Shown piece by piece: positions 42,665 to 50,808 of a DNA stretch of 64,000 nucleotides. This stretch comes from VAZQ01 sp036557705. Lineage in GTDB: Bacteria; Pseudomonadota; Alphaproteobacteria; Rhizobiales; Xanthobacteraceae. Position 1 is the first letter of the stretch; each line of letters begins with the position of its first letter. The notes below the pieces were generated by a model. That model was given only the letters and a program-made list of their open reading frames with translations. It made no database searches and was not told where the DNA came from. The stretch is from the NCBI GenBank assembly GCA_036557705.1, contig DATBHB010000186.1, forward strand, positions 1 to 64,000, read 5' to 3'. Both the position numbers and the translations under genes were made by a program.

Positions 42665-42855
42665 AATCAAACGCAGCCGTCCGGCCGGAGCCTGATACCC
42701 AGAACGGGGGATAATGGCTCAATGTCGCGGCCGGCTAGTCCTGGACTGGACCGTCACCGATATGCCATATTTCCGGCTGCGGCAGCAGTCTGGGCGAAAA
42801 AATTCGCCGCGCGACATAGAAACGCAACTGCTGTCAGACGCAGAGGAGGAACACG

Positions 42856-43350
42856 TTGTCGCCGAGGCGGAGCTTTATCGAGTTCGTCCAAAATTTCGCG
42901 CGCAAGCGCGACTTCTATGCCGGCGGTCTGATGATCCTGCTCGGCCTCTTCTTTGCATTGAAGGGGCCCGGCTATCGCACCGGCACGCTGATGCATATGG
43001 GCCCTGGCTTCATGCCCACGGCGCTGGGCGTGATCCTGGTATTCCTCGGCCTCGTCATCGCCATTCCCGCCGCTCGCCTCCCCCCCGGAGAGGATGAGGA
43101 CATCCTTCCGGAACAGCCTGAATGGTTGGCTTGGGCCTTGATCCTCGCCGGCCCGCTGGCGTTCATTATTGCCGGAGAGTATGGGGGCTTCATTCCGGGC
43201 ACTTTCCTCTGCGTGTTCATTTCTTCCCTCGGTGACCGCAGCCTCAGCTGGAAAGGGGCTTTCGGCTTGGCCACGGTCGTGACCGTGTTCGGCGTGCTGA
43301 TCTTCTCCTATCTTCTGCAGGTTCAGATGCCTCTTCTGAGGTGGGGGTAA
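42856..43350 (+). CDS. tctB: TctB small subunit of a tripartite tricarboxylate transporter
   Basis: This 164-residue protein has four hydrophobic helices (YAGGLMILLGLFFAL, MPTALGVILVFLGLVIAI, AWALILAGPLAFI, TVVTVFGVLIFSYLL). It opens with DFYAGGLMILLGLF, typical of TctB. The start is a TTG at 42856, backed by GAGGAGGAACACG; no ATG or GTG nearby has such a site. It forms the small membrane subunit of a TctA/B/C system. The gene lies 3 bp before tctA. Confidence 0.85.
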   Translation: MSPRRSFIEFVQNFARKRDFYAGGLMILLGLFFALKGPGYRTGTLMHMGPGFMPTALGVILVFLGLVIAIPAARLPPGEDEDILPEQPEWLAWALILAGPLAFIIAGEYGGFIPGTFLCVFISSLGDRSLSWKGAFGLATVVTVFGVLIFSYLLQVQMPLLRWG

Positions 43351-43353
43351 CCC

Positions 43354-44910
43354 ATGATCGAAACCGCCCTGACCGACCTGTGGTACGGGTTCGGCGTCGC
43401 ACTGGAACCGCACAACCTGATGTGGTGTTTCGTCGGCGTGTTGCTCGGCAATATGGTCGGCGTGCTCCCCGGAATGGGCCCCCTCGCCACCATTTCGATC
43501 CTGCTGCCGCTCACCTTCGGGATGAAACCTGTCGGCGCGATCCTGATGCTCGCGGGGGTGATGTACGGCGCCCAATATGGCGGGGCGATCTGCTCGATCC
43601 TGCTCAATCTGCCGTGCCACCCGCCGCATGCGGTGACGTGTCTCGATGGCTTCCCCATGACCAAGAAGGGGAAAGGAGGAGTAGCCCTGGGGCTCACCGT
43701 CTTTGCCTCATTCGTCGGCGCCTCCTGGGGCATCACGGAGATGATCTTCCTCTCGCCGCTACTGGTGAAGGCGGCACTGCAATTCGGCCCGGCGGAAATT
43801 TGCTCGCTGATGCTGCTCGGCCTGTTGGCAGGATCGACGCTGGCGCGCGGCTCGCCGGTCAAAGGCGTCGCCATGACCGTGCTCGGGCTGATGTTCGGCA
43901 TCGTCGGCCAGGATCTTGAGACCGGAGCTGAGCGCTTCACCTTCGGACTGCCCGAACTGCAGGACGGCATTGAGCTCATTGCGCTGGCCCTCGGCCTGTT
44001 CGGCATCGCCGAGTTCATGCAGAGCGTGAATAAGGTCGTTACGATCAATTCCGCATACACGAACATCCGGCTGCGCGACATGCGGCCGAACAAGGCCGAA
44101 TTCAAACAGGCGATCAAGCCGATGTTCCGCGGCACGATCGTCGGAAGTCTCTGTTCGCTGATCCCGGGGACAGGACCGACCATCGCGTCGTTCATCGCTT
44201 ATGCAACCGAGAAGAAGGTGTCGAAACATCCGGAGAAGTTCGGCACCGGGATAATCGAAGGGGTCGTTTGCCCGGAGGCTTCCACACACTCCTCGGTCCA
44301 GGGAGACTTCATCCCGACGATGAGTCTCGGCATTCCAGGCGATGCGGTCATGGCGCTGCTGTTAGGCGCGCTCATCATCCAGGGCATCGTGCCCGGGCCC
44401 CAGCTCATCAGCCAGCACCCCGATATTTTTTGGGGACTCGTGGCAAGCTTCTGGATCGGCAACATCCTGCTGGTTCTGCTCAATGTGCCGCTGATCGGGG
44501 TCTGGGTGAAGATGCTCGCCATCCCGTATCGGTATCTTTATCCGAGCGCGCTATTCTTCGTCTGCATCGGCGTCTATGCCGCCAACAATGACATGTTCCA
44601 GGTCGGCGAGACGCTGGTGATCGGCGTTCTCGGTTACATCCTGCTGCGGCTTGATTTTCACCCGGCTCCGATCCTGCTCGGCTTCGTGCTCGGGCCGCGG
44701 TTCGAGGAAAATTTCCGCCGCGCCATGCTGATCGCACGCGGCGATATCAGTGTGTTCATCACCCGGCCGATCAGCGCGGTCTTCATCTTCCTATGCGTGC
44801 TGCTCATCGGCAGCCAGATCTACATTCGGCTGCGCCGCAAGGGGCCGGGCAAATCGATTGTCGAGCTGACGCCGTCGCCGGCGACGGTTTCGCAATCCCC
44901 AGCGGAGTAG
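43354..44910 (+). CDS. tctA: TctA large permease of a tripartite tricarboxylate transporter
   Basis: This 518-residue polytopic protein shows TctA features: VGVLPGMGPLATISILLPLTF near 34-54, GMMYGAQYGGAICSILLNLPCHP-like reading MYGAQYGGAICSILLNLP, and LIPGTGPTIASFIAYATEKK. The conserved PEAS-like EGVVCPEASTHSS and IPTMSLGIPGDAVMALLLGAL motifs lie in the second half. It carries the Na+- or H+-coupled transport of an organic acid delivered by a TctC/Bug receptor. No tctC lies next to it. The five Bug receptor genes elsewhere in the window are candidates to feed it, which is inference. Confidence 0.93.
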   Translation: MIETALTDLWYGFGVALEPHNLMWCFVGVLLGNMVGVLPGMGPLATISILLPLTFGMKPVGAILMLAGVMYGAQYGGAICSILLNLPCHPPHAVTCLDGFPMTKKGKGGVALGLTVFASFVGASWGITEMIFLSPLLVKAALQFGPAEICSLMLLGLLAGSTLARGSPVKGVAMTVLGLMFGIVGQDLETGAERFTFGLPELQDGIELIALALGLFGIAEFMQSVNKVVTINSAYTNIRLRDMRPNKAEFKQAIKPMFRGTIVGSLCSLIPGTGPTIASFIAYATEKKVSKHPEKFGTGIIEGVVCPEASTHSSVQGDFIPTMSLGIPGDAVMALLLGALIIQGIVPGPQLISQHPDIFWGLVASFWIGNILLVLLNVPLIGVWVKMLAIPYRYLYPSALFFVCIGVYAANNDMFQVGETLVIGVLGYILLRLDFHPAPILLGFVLGPRFEENFRRAMLIARGDISVFITRPISAVFIFLCVLLIGSQIYIRLRRKGPGKSIVELTPSPATVSQSPAE

Positions 44911-44917
44911 GCCCCGC

Positions 44918-45634
44918 TTGTGGGCACGGTTGTTTTCTCCTGCGGTCTGGAAAGGCGCCAGCGAAGATTCGCGCGTGCTTGATTTTTTCGCGGGCGAGAC
45001 CGGCGTATTCGTCGAAGTTGGAGCCAACCACCCAATCGAAGGGTCGCAAACCTATGCACTGGAGCAAAGGGGTTGGAGTGGAATACTGGTCGAGCCACTT
45101 TCGGAACACGCCAGCCGCCTCAGAAGCGAACGATCGGCAAAGGTTTTCGAGGTCGCCGCCGGTGCGCCGCAAGACGCCGGCAAGCAGCTTCCGCTTCTGG
45201 TCGCCGATGCCTTATCCACACTTCGGCCGGACATAAAGGCAGGCATTGAGCCGCAAGAGCAGCGGCTTGTGCCGGTCATGACCCTGGATGCGATGTTGAT
45301 CGATGCAGGCATCGAGCGCATCGACTTCCTTTCCATCGATGTCGAAGGCGCAGAGCTCGACGTTCTGAAAGGCTTGTCGCTCGCCAAATATCGACCGCGC
45401 CTCATCTTGCTGGAGGACGACGTTCATTCGCGGGACAAGCATTTGTACATGGCGGCTCACGGTTACAAGCTGGTCAGGCGGACAAACCTCAACAATTGGT
45501 ATGTGCCGGCCAACATGGATTTTTCCATCTCGATCTTCGGCCGTTGGCAGCTCTTTCGAAAGCTCTATCTTGGTGCGCCGCTCCGCCGCTGGAAATTCAG
45601 GCGACGACAGCGCAGGCGAGAGGCCGGATTTTGA
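44918..45634 (+). CDS. FkbM-family methyltransferase
   Basis: This 238-residue protein has a SAM-binding FkbM domain: TGVFVEVGANHPIEGSQTYALE near residues 28-49 (split reading), GILVEPLSEHASRL, and FLSIDVEGAELDVLKGL. The C-terminus is very basic (RRWKFRRRQRRREAGF), which may bind membranes or nucleic acids. FkbM enzymes O-methylate small molecules or sugars. It starts at TTG 44918, since a stop lies just upstream; a GTG (SRVLDFF) some 18 codons later is possible. It follows tctA by 7 bp, so it may share its transcript. Confidence 0.8.
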   Translation: MWARLFSPAVWKGASEDSRVLDFFAGETGVFVEVGANHPIEGSQTYALEQRGWSGILVEPLSEHASRLRSERSAKVFEVAAGAPQDAGKQLPLLVADALSTLRPDIKAGIEPQEQRLVPVMTLDAMLIDAGIERIDFLSIDVEGAELDVLKGLSLAKYRPRLILLEDDVHSRDKHLYMAAHGYKLVRRTNLNNWYVPANMDFSISIFGRWQLFRKLYLGAPLRRWKFRRRQRRREAGF

Positions 45635-45696
45635 TCGACCAAGCCCTTTTCGCGATCACGTCGGACCGGATTGTCCTCGCGGCGGGCAATATACCT

Positions 45697-45860
45697 AGAC
45701 CGTCATCCTGAGGCGCTCGCCCGACCTCTTCGGTCGGGCGAGCCTCGAAGGATGAACGGCTTCGGCATCGTGCCAATTGCGACCATGAACCCGGCAAAGC
45801 CCGTCATCCTTCGGGGCTCACGCGCAAAGCATGCGCGCTCGCGCCTCAGGATGACGGTCT
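45697..45860. repeat. 164-bp element with 20-bp perfect terminal inverted repeats
   Basis: AGACCGTCATCCTGAGGC (start of the left arm at 45697-45716) is the exact complement of the right arm at 45841-45860. Inside are the hairpin GCTCGCCCGACC/GGTCGGGCGAGC with a CTTCGG-like loop near 45714-45742, and a second inner GTCATCCTTCGG copy. No protein is encoded. It lies between the FkbM and Bug genes and looks like a REP- or MITE-type element; no target duplication was verified. Confidence 0.75.
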
Positions 45861-45864
45861 GAGC

Positions 45865-45906
45865 GCTGCGCTACAGTAATAAGCTGCTGCGCTACAGTGA
45901 TAAGCT
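45865..45906. repeat. tandem 21-bp duplication
   Basis: GCTGCGCTACAGTAATAAGCT at 45865-45885 (21 bp, quoted without its last base as GCTGCGCTACAGTAATAAGC) is followed directly by a copy at 45886-45906 that differs at one base. It lies just beyond the 164-bp palindromic element and 18 bp before the Bug gene stop. Confidence 0.7.
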
Positions 45907-45924
45907 AATGACCGTATACTGCGA

Positions 45925-46905
45925 TTAGCGCGAATTTCGCGCGATCTGCTCCAGGACGGAGTTCCACTTTCGCTGCTCGTCGTGGACGAATTTGGTTGCC
46001 TCCGCGGGCGACATCGCACGCGAATACGAGCCCAGCACTGCGAGCTTCTTCTTGAATTCCGGATCGGAAACGACGTGGCTCAGGTCGCCGCTAACCTTGT
46101 CCACGATCGGCTTGGGAGTGCCGACTGGCGCTACCATAATCTGCCATCCGGTCGCCGAAAAACGGGGAATGGTTTCGGCCACCGTCGGCAGATCAGGAAA
46201 ATCGGGCAGTCGCTCGATCGAAGCAACCGCAATGGGCTTGAGCTGTCCGGCGCGTACCGCGGCTGCAATACCCGAGTAGCCTTCGATGATCATGTTAACG
46301 CGCCCGCCAATGACATCGCTGATCGCGTTACCCAAACCCGCCGTGTAGGGCACCATCAACAGCTTGATACCCGCTTCCTTTTGCAGCAGTTCGCCGGTCA
46401 GGTGCGTAAGCCGGCCGACGCCGGTCACCGCGTAGGAAATCTGGCGCTGCTTGGCGAGCGCAATCAACTGCGGGAGCGAATCAACCCCGAGCGAGGGATT
46501 CACCGCGACGAACATCGGATTTTCAGCGGTAAAACCGATGGGCAGGAAATCGCGAGGCACCTCCACCGGGATATTCGGCGCTATTCCCTTTTGCGCCACG
46601 AAGGTCGAGAGCGCCGGCATGAAGAGCGTGTATCCGTCCGGCGAAACTTCGGCGGCGGCGCGCACCGCAACGCTGCCGTTGGCGCCCGGGCGAGGCACCA
46701 CGACGACCTGCTGGTGCCATGCGGTGGTCAGCCCGTCCGCGACAAACCGCGCGACCACGTCCGGCGTGCTGCCCGGCCCGGCATCGGTGATGATCGTGAC
46801 CGGTTTGTCCGGATATTTCCCGGCCTGCGCGGCGGCCGGGGAAGCAAACGGGACCGTCACCAGACACAACGCGGCGATCCCCAGCAAAGCGCGGCATTTC
46901 TCCAT
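45925..46905 (-). CDS. Bug-family (TctC) tricarboxylate-type binding protein
   Basis: This 326-residue exported protein has a signal peptide (FASPAAAQAGK). The Bug fold shows YPDKPVTIITDAGPGSTPDVVARF, VVPRPGANGSVAVRAAAEVSPDGYT, ISYAVTGVGRLTHLTGELLQKEAG and a PVGTPKPIV segment before the C-terminal helix. This is the classical TctC type, like 22815. The ligand is probably a carboxylic acid. It lies downstream of secD on the same strand, but 15 bp separate the two and there is no obvious functional link. Confidence 0.88.
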   Translation of the reverse strand: MEKCRALLGIAALCLVTVPFASPAAAQAGKYPDKPVTIITDAGPGSTPDVVARFVADGLTTAWHQQVVVVPRPGANGSVAVRAAAEVSPDGYTLFMPALSTFVAQKGIAPNIPVEVPRDFLPIGFTAENPMFVAVNPSLGVDSLPQLIALAKQRQISYAVTGVGRLTHLTGELLQKEAGIKLLMVPYTAGLGNAISDVIGGRVNMIIEGYSGIAAAVRAGQLKPIAVASIERLPDFPDLPTVAETIPRFSATGWQIMVAPVGTPKPIVDKVSGDLSHVVSDPEFKKKLAVLGSYSRAMSPAEATKFVHDEQRKWNSVLEQIARNSR

Positions 46906-46920
46906 GGCATTCCTCCTTTT

Positions 46921-48528
46921 CTAGCGGATCGCCAGCGCTTGCGGCCGTGCGGCTTCGACCCACCAGGAAATCATCAGTCGCGTGAGAGTGAAAGCAGTAA
47001 ACAGCGTGGTCAAGATGCCCACTCCGAGAGTAACCGCAAATCCACGAACCGGCCCCGTGCCGATGAAGAAGAGCACAGCAGAGGCGATGAATGTGGTTAT
47101 GTTGGAGTCCACGATGGTCGCGAGCGCTCGCCGAAAGCCGGCATCGATCGCACTGACAGGTGAGCGTCCATGCTGAACCTCCTCGCGGATGCGCTCGTAG
47201 ATGAGGACATTGCTATCGACCGCAATGCCCATGGTCAGGACGATACCCGCAATCCCGGGAAGCGTCAGAGTAGCATCAAGCAGCGTCAAAATCCCGAAAA
47301 TCATGACAACGTTGATCGCCACCGCCAGATCAGCATAGAGGCCAAACAGACCGTAGCTCGCCAGCATGAACAAAATGACCATCCCTGCGGCGAGCATCGC
47401 TGCGATTTCGCCGGCATTGATCGAGTCCTGACCCAATCCGGGACCAATCGTGCGCTCCTCGACCGCGGTGAGCGGCGCCGGCAACGCGCCTGAGCGCAGC
47501 AATATGGCGAGGTCGTTGGCCTGCTGCACGGTGAAATGCCCGGTGATTTCACCCGATCCCCCAACGATCGGCTCGCGAATGACAGGCGCTGAAATCACCT
47601 GGTTATCGAGAACGATGGCAAACGGCCGCCCAACATTGTCGCGCGTAACTTTGGCAAAGCGTTCGGCGCCGGCAGTGTTGAGCCGGAAACTAACGATCGG
47701 TTCGCCGGTCCTGGGATCGAAGGCCGGCACGGCATCAATGAGGTCCGATCCGGGAACGGCAACACGTTTCTCGACCAGATAGGGAACCGGCGGCCGTTGC
47801 TGGCTGTCGTACAGGATTTCCGCTTCGGGCGGAGGGTGCATTTTGATCGCCTGCTCCGGGCTTTCAGAGAGGTCAACGAGCTGAAAGGTCAGTTTCGCGG
47901 TCTTACCGACGAGTTCTTTCAGGCGATTGGGATCCTGAAGGCCCGGTACCTCCACCAGGATCCGATCGGCGCCCTCGCTCTCGACCGTCGGCTCGACGAC
48001 TCCCAGCGCGTTGATGCGCCGCTCGATGATCTCTATCGACTGCTGCACGGCTTGCTGGACCCGCCGATTGACCGCAGCATCTGTCGGCTCGATCCGGATT
48101 CTTCCGCCGCCAAGCTCGGTGATTTCATTAGCGCGCTGACCGGCTACGCCAAAAAGCCCCGGCAGCGGCCGAGCCAGCGCGGCGAGCTTGGCCAGCGCCG
48201 CTTGCCGGCCCGAGGCGTCGCTGATTTGCACCTCGACGGCGCCATTTTGCGTCGCGAGGCCGCTGTATTGAATATGGGAATTGTTGAGAATACGGCGGAC
48301 ATCCTCCGCGAGCGCCTCAACGACATCGTTACGCACCGCTTCAGAATCGACCTCAAAGAGCAGGTGAGAACCTCCTTGGAGGTCAAGCCCGAGCACCAGG
48401 CGGTGCTGCGCCCAGGCCGGCCAGTCGCGCTCGATATGCCTTGGGATGAAATCCGGAACAACAAACAAGCAGAGCACAAAAGTCGCGAGCAGGATAGCCG
48501 TCGACCTCCAGCGAGTAAAATACAACAT
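46921..48528 (-). CDS. secD: SecD-type protein translocase subunit, without adjacent secF
   Basis: This 535-residue protein has an N-terminal helix (STAILLATFVLCLF), the large periplasmic domains (LVLGLDLQGGSHLLFEVD, ELGGGRIRIEPT) and five more helices in the C-terminal RND-like part (QDSINAGEIAAMLAAG, LTMGIAVDSNVLIYERIREE). SecD uses the proton-motive force to pull secreted proteins across the membrane and normally acts with SecF. No secF or yajC lies nearby, and a Bug receptor gene follows instead. This may be a second, orphan copy. The chosen start is MLYFTRWRST. Confidence 0.88.
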   Translation of the reverse strand: MLYFTRWRSTAILLATFVLCLFVVPDFIPRHIERDWPAWAQHRLVLGLDLQGGSHLLFEVDSEAVRNDVVEALAEDVRRILNNSHIQYSGLATQNGAVEVQISDASGRQAALAKLAALARPLPGLFGVAGQRANEITELGGGRIRIEPTDAAVNRRVQQAVQQSIEIIERRINALGVVEPTVESEGADRILVEVPGLQDPNRLKELVGKTAKLTFQLVDLSESPEQAIKMHPPPEAEILYDSQQRPPVPYLVEKRVAVPGSDLIDAVPAFDPRTGEPIVSFRLNTAGAERFAKVTRDNVGRPFAIVLDNQVISAPVIREPIVGGSGEITGHFTVQQANDLAILLRSGALPAPLTAVEERTIGPGLGQDSINAGEIAAMLAAGMVILFMLASYGLFGLYADLAVAINVVMIFGILTLLDATLTLPGIAGIVLTMGIAVDSNVLIYERIREEVQHGRSPVSAIDAGFRRALATIVDSNITTFIASAVLFFIGTGPVRGFAVTLGVGILTTLFTAFTLTRLMISWWVEAARPQALAIR

Positions 48529-48757
48529 CGCGGCTTGCCTTCGATGCGTCCCGCAATTTTTCGCCAATCCGGAACTCGCGACACAGCCTTGTAGACGTAG
48601 ACCTAAGGACTCTCACCTGAAACGACAACAAGCTTCTGTGCCGTGTAGAATATTTTGTCGCAGCGGGCGCAACCGCGGGTTCGAAACAATTTCGCCAAAC
48701 GGCACGTTGACCAAACACTTCGGCAAAAAAGCAGATGCAGGAAAGGAGCCGATCATC

Positions 48758-49285
48758 ATGAAGAAACTCCTGTTGATTACGGCTACGGCCATCCCCCTCG
48801 TGGCGGCAGGGGCAATGCCGGGCTGGTCGCAACAGCAGCAACAACCCAGTGCGGCGCAGCAGGCCAACCAGCAGCCAACCCAATCGCAACAGCAAGGACA
48901 ACAAGGCACCAGTCCCATCAACCTGAGCCAGAATGAAATCAAGCAAATGCAGGGCGCTCTCGACCAGAAGGGCTACCATGCCGGCCGGCAGGACGGAAAA
49001 ATGGGCCCCATGACCGAATCAGCTCTGCGCCAGTTCCAAAAGGATCAGAGCCTGCAGCAGACCGGTCAGCCTGACCAGCAGACTCTTGCTGCGCTCGGCA
49101 TCAATGAGCAGCAGGGCGCAAACCAAGCTCAACCATCGACGGTTGGGCAGGGCAACAATGAAAAAAATGCGCCGAACCAATCCGGCGCGAGCGCAACCAC
49201 AGGCCAAGCCAATACCAGCAACATGCAGCCAAAAGGCGCGCAAAATAACCAGCAGCCAGGAAGTTCGAACCCAGGCCAGCACTGA
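48758..49285 (+). CDS. exported peptidoglycan-binding-domain protein with glutamine-rich linkers
   Basis: This 175-residue protein starts with a clear signal peptide (MKKLLLITATAIPLVAAG, cleavage near SQ). A glutamine-rich linker (QQQQQPSAAQQ) precedes one PG_binding_1 domain: IKQMQGALDQKGYHAGRQDG and MTESALRQFQKDQ. A second Q/N-rich tail ends QQPGSSNPGQH. The start is set by GGAGCC before the ATG. It probably holds the protein to the cell wall; no enzyme domain is seen. The low-complexity tails may be disordered. Confidence 0.8.
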   Translation: MKKLLLITATAIPLVAAGAMPGWSQQQQQPSAAQQANQQPTQSQQQGQQGTSPINLSQNEIKQMQGALDQKGYHAGRQDGKMGPMTESALRQFQKDQSLQQTGQPDQQTLAALGINEQQGANQAQPSTVGQGNNEKNAPNQSGASATTGQANTSNMQPKGAQNNQQPGSSNPGQH

Positions 49286-49473
49286 CTTCTCTTTAGCCCG
49301 ATCCGATCTGCAACTCACTCATCGGTGCGCGGGGATCGGGATGAGGCGCGCGGGGTGGGCCACATCGAGTGGCGGTCCACCCCTGTTTTTTAGCAAGCCT
49401 AACGCGCACCGCGGCTCGCGAGACCGCGCCGGCACTTTGCAAAGTCGGCCGCAGACGGCGGCGAGCAGCGCGC

Positions 49474-50136
49474 CTACCAGAAGCGCGCGTCGGCGATTGC
49501 GGCAAGCGAGGAGCGCAGGTCCGATGCTACGGTCCCGACCGAGCGGCCAATCTCTTCCAGTGCAACTACTTCGGCAATGCGGTTTGCGCTCCGACGCATC
49601 TCGTCGGGAGACAGCATAGTATGCAAGACGCCGCTCGCCTGCGCGAGACCGAGCAACAGCGTGTCGCGCGGCTCCGGCAACTCGTCGCCATTGATGACGG
49701 ATAGAAGACGAGACTTTGCTTCCCGCTCCTCGCGTCCACTGTTTTGCGGATAAGCCCGTCGCGAAAACACCCAAAGATAGCGCCTGTTGTCCATCAGCAG
49801 AACCCCGGCGCGGACCAAGCGTTGAAGAACCTTGTTCAGAAGGTCGGGACCTGGGCCGGCCAGGCGCTCGATCCACCACGCGCTCGGCCGCCTCTTGGCT
49901 TCACCAGCGATCTCCTCGATTGCGTAGTCGAGAAGATCGTCACCCGTCGGCTTCGAATCGACGACGAACAGCGATTTCAGGTCGGTATCGATCCTGCCCA
50001 CCACCGAAAGCTCCATGAGCAGACCGCCCGCGATCGCAACGGGAGCAAGCTTGGCGCACTCCGTCTTGAGCTCCCCCGTGTCGTCACGAAGCATCAAAAC
50101 GAGGATTTCATCAGCAAGGGTCAGCTCTTTCAGCAT
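49474..50136 (-). CDS. GPP34 (Golgi phosphoprotein 3-like) domain protein
   Basis: This 220-residue protein matches the GPP34 family: it opens LTLADEILVLMLRDDTGELK and has the conserved VAIAGGLLMELSVVGRIDTD, LDYAIEEIA, LLNKVLQRLVRAGVL and RDTLLLGLAQASGVLHTML segments. In yeast and animals the family binds phosphatidylinositol 4-phosphate and glycosyltransferases at the Golgi; bacterial members have no agreed role. The gene is 15 bp downstream of a STAS-domain gene in the same direction. The pair may form a small signalling unit at the membrane, which is inference. Confidence 0.88.
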   Translation of the reverse strand: MLKELTLADEILVLMLRDDTGELKTECAKLAPVAIAGGLLMELSVVGRIDTDLKSLFVVDSKPTGDDLLDYAIEEIAGEAKRRPSAWWIERLAGPGPDLLNKVLQRLVRAGVLLMDNRRYLWVFSRRAYPQNSGREEREAKSRLLSVINGDELPEPRDTLLLGLAQASGVLHTMLSPDEMRRSANRIAEVVALEEIGRSVGTVASDLRSSLAAIADARFW

Positions 50137-50151
50137 GGCTTACTCGCTTAC

Positions 50152-50484
50152 TCACATGCCAAGCTTGGCGCGCGCTCCGGCTTCATCCGACGCGATCGGG
50201 ATGACAGTACCCAAACCGGACAAGTCGAAAACCTCTTGCACCAAGGGACGAAGCCCGAATATCGCAACGCCTCCTTTGGCGGCCTTGGCGCGCTTTGCCG
50301 CCTGCACAATGACTCGCAGCCCGGCGGAAGAAACATAAGCCACGTCACGCATGTCCATTATCAGGCGTGAGCTGCTTTCACTGGCAGCAAGCGCGGAATC
50401 CAGATTCGGGCCAGTCGCAGCATTGATATCGCCGCTGATGCGGTAAACAACCGCTCCCGGTGCCGTTTCTCTCTTGATCTCCAC
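50152..50484 (-). CDS. STAS-domain anti-sigma factor antagonist
   Basis: This 110-residue STAS protein starts at GTG 50484, after ACGGAGGTCCAG. It reads MEIKRETAPGAVVYRISGDI and has the phosphorylation-type loop DVAYVSSAGLRVIVQAAK, in which S53 would be the target. The final FGLRPLVQEVFDLSGL is typical of SpoIIAA/RsbV proteins, which free a sigma factor from an anti-sigma kinase. No anti-sigma partner is next to it. The companion is the GPP34 gene downstream. Confidence 0.82.
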   Translation of the reverse strand: MEIKRETAPGAVVYRISGDINAATGPNLDSALAASESSSRLIMDMRDVAYVSSAGLRVIVQAAKRAKAAKGGVAIFGLRPLVQEVFDLSGLGTVIPIASDEAGARAKLGM

Positions 50485-50808
50485 CTGGACCTCCGTGCCT
50501 GGGCCGCCTGACCGTTTCAGTACCACAGCGCCCAAGAAGCGAAACGCGTGAGCTTGCTCAGCACTGGCGATGGGACCGCGACAGGCTACCCGACACTCCT
50601 TGCAATGGAAAGGGCGCGGGGTACCCCAGATGCTGCACCGCGCTGGTGCGCGCCCGTTACCACCTCGGCCTGCTGATTTGCGCCCGCGAGTGGGCAACGG
50701 GGGCTGGACGCGCCACCGACTCTGCAGCATGACTTCGGCTGACTCTGTGCTGCGATGTGGGTAGCATCGGCGTGCAGGTGCGGGGCGAAAGAACGGAAGC
50801 GTGATAGC
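50485..50808. other. gene-free divergent region between STAS and a Bug gene
   Basis: Nothing I would call a gene is here. The minus-strand frame that continues upstream of the STAS gene runs open, but the GTG with its ribosome site at 50484 makes a longer product unlikely. Sequence between 50570 and 50760 is GC-rich without obvious palindromes. Promoters for both neighbours must lie here but were not identified. Confidence 0.45.
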
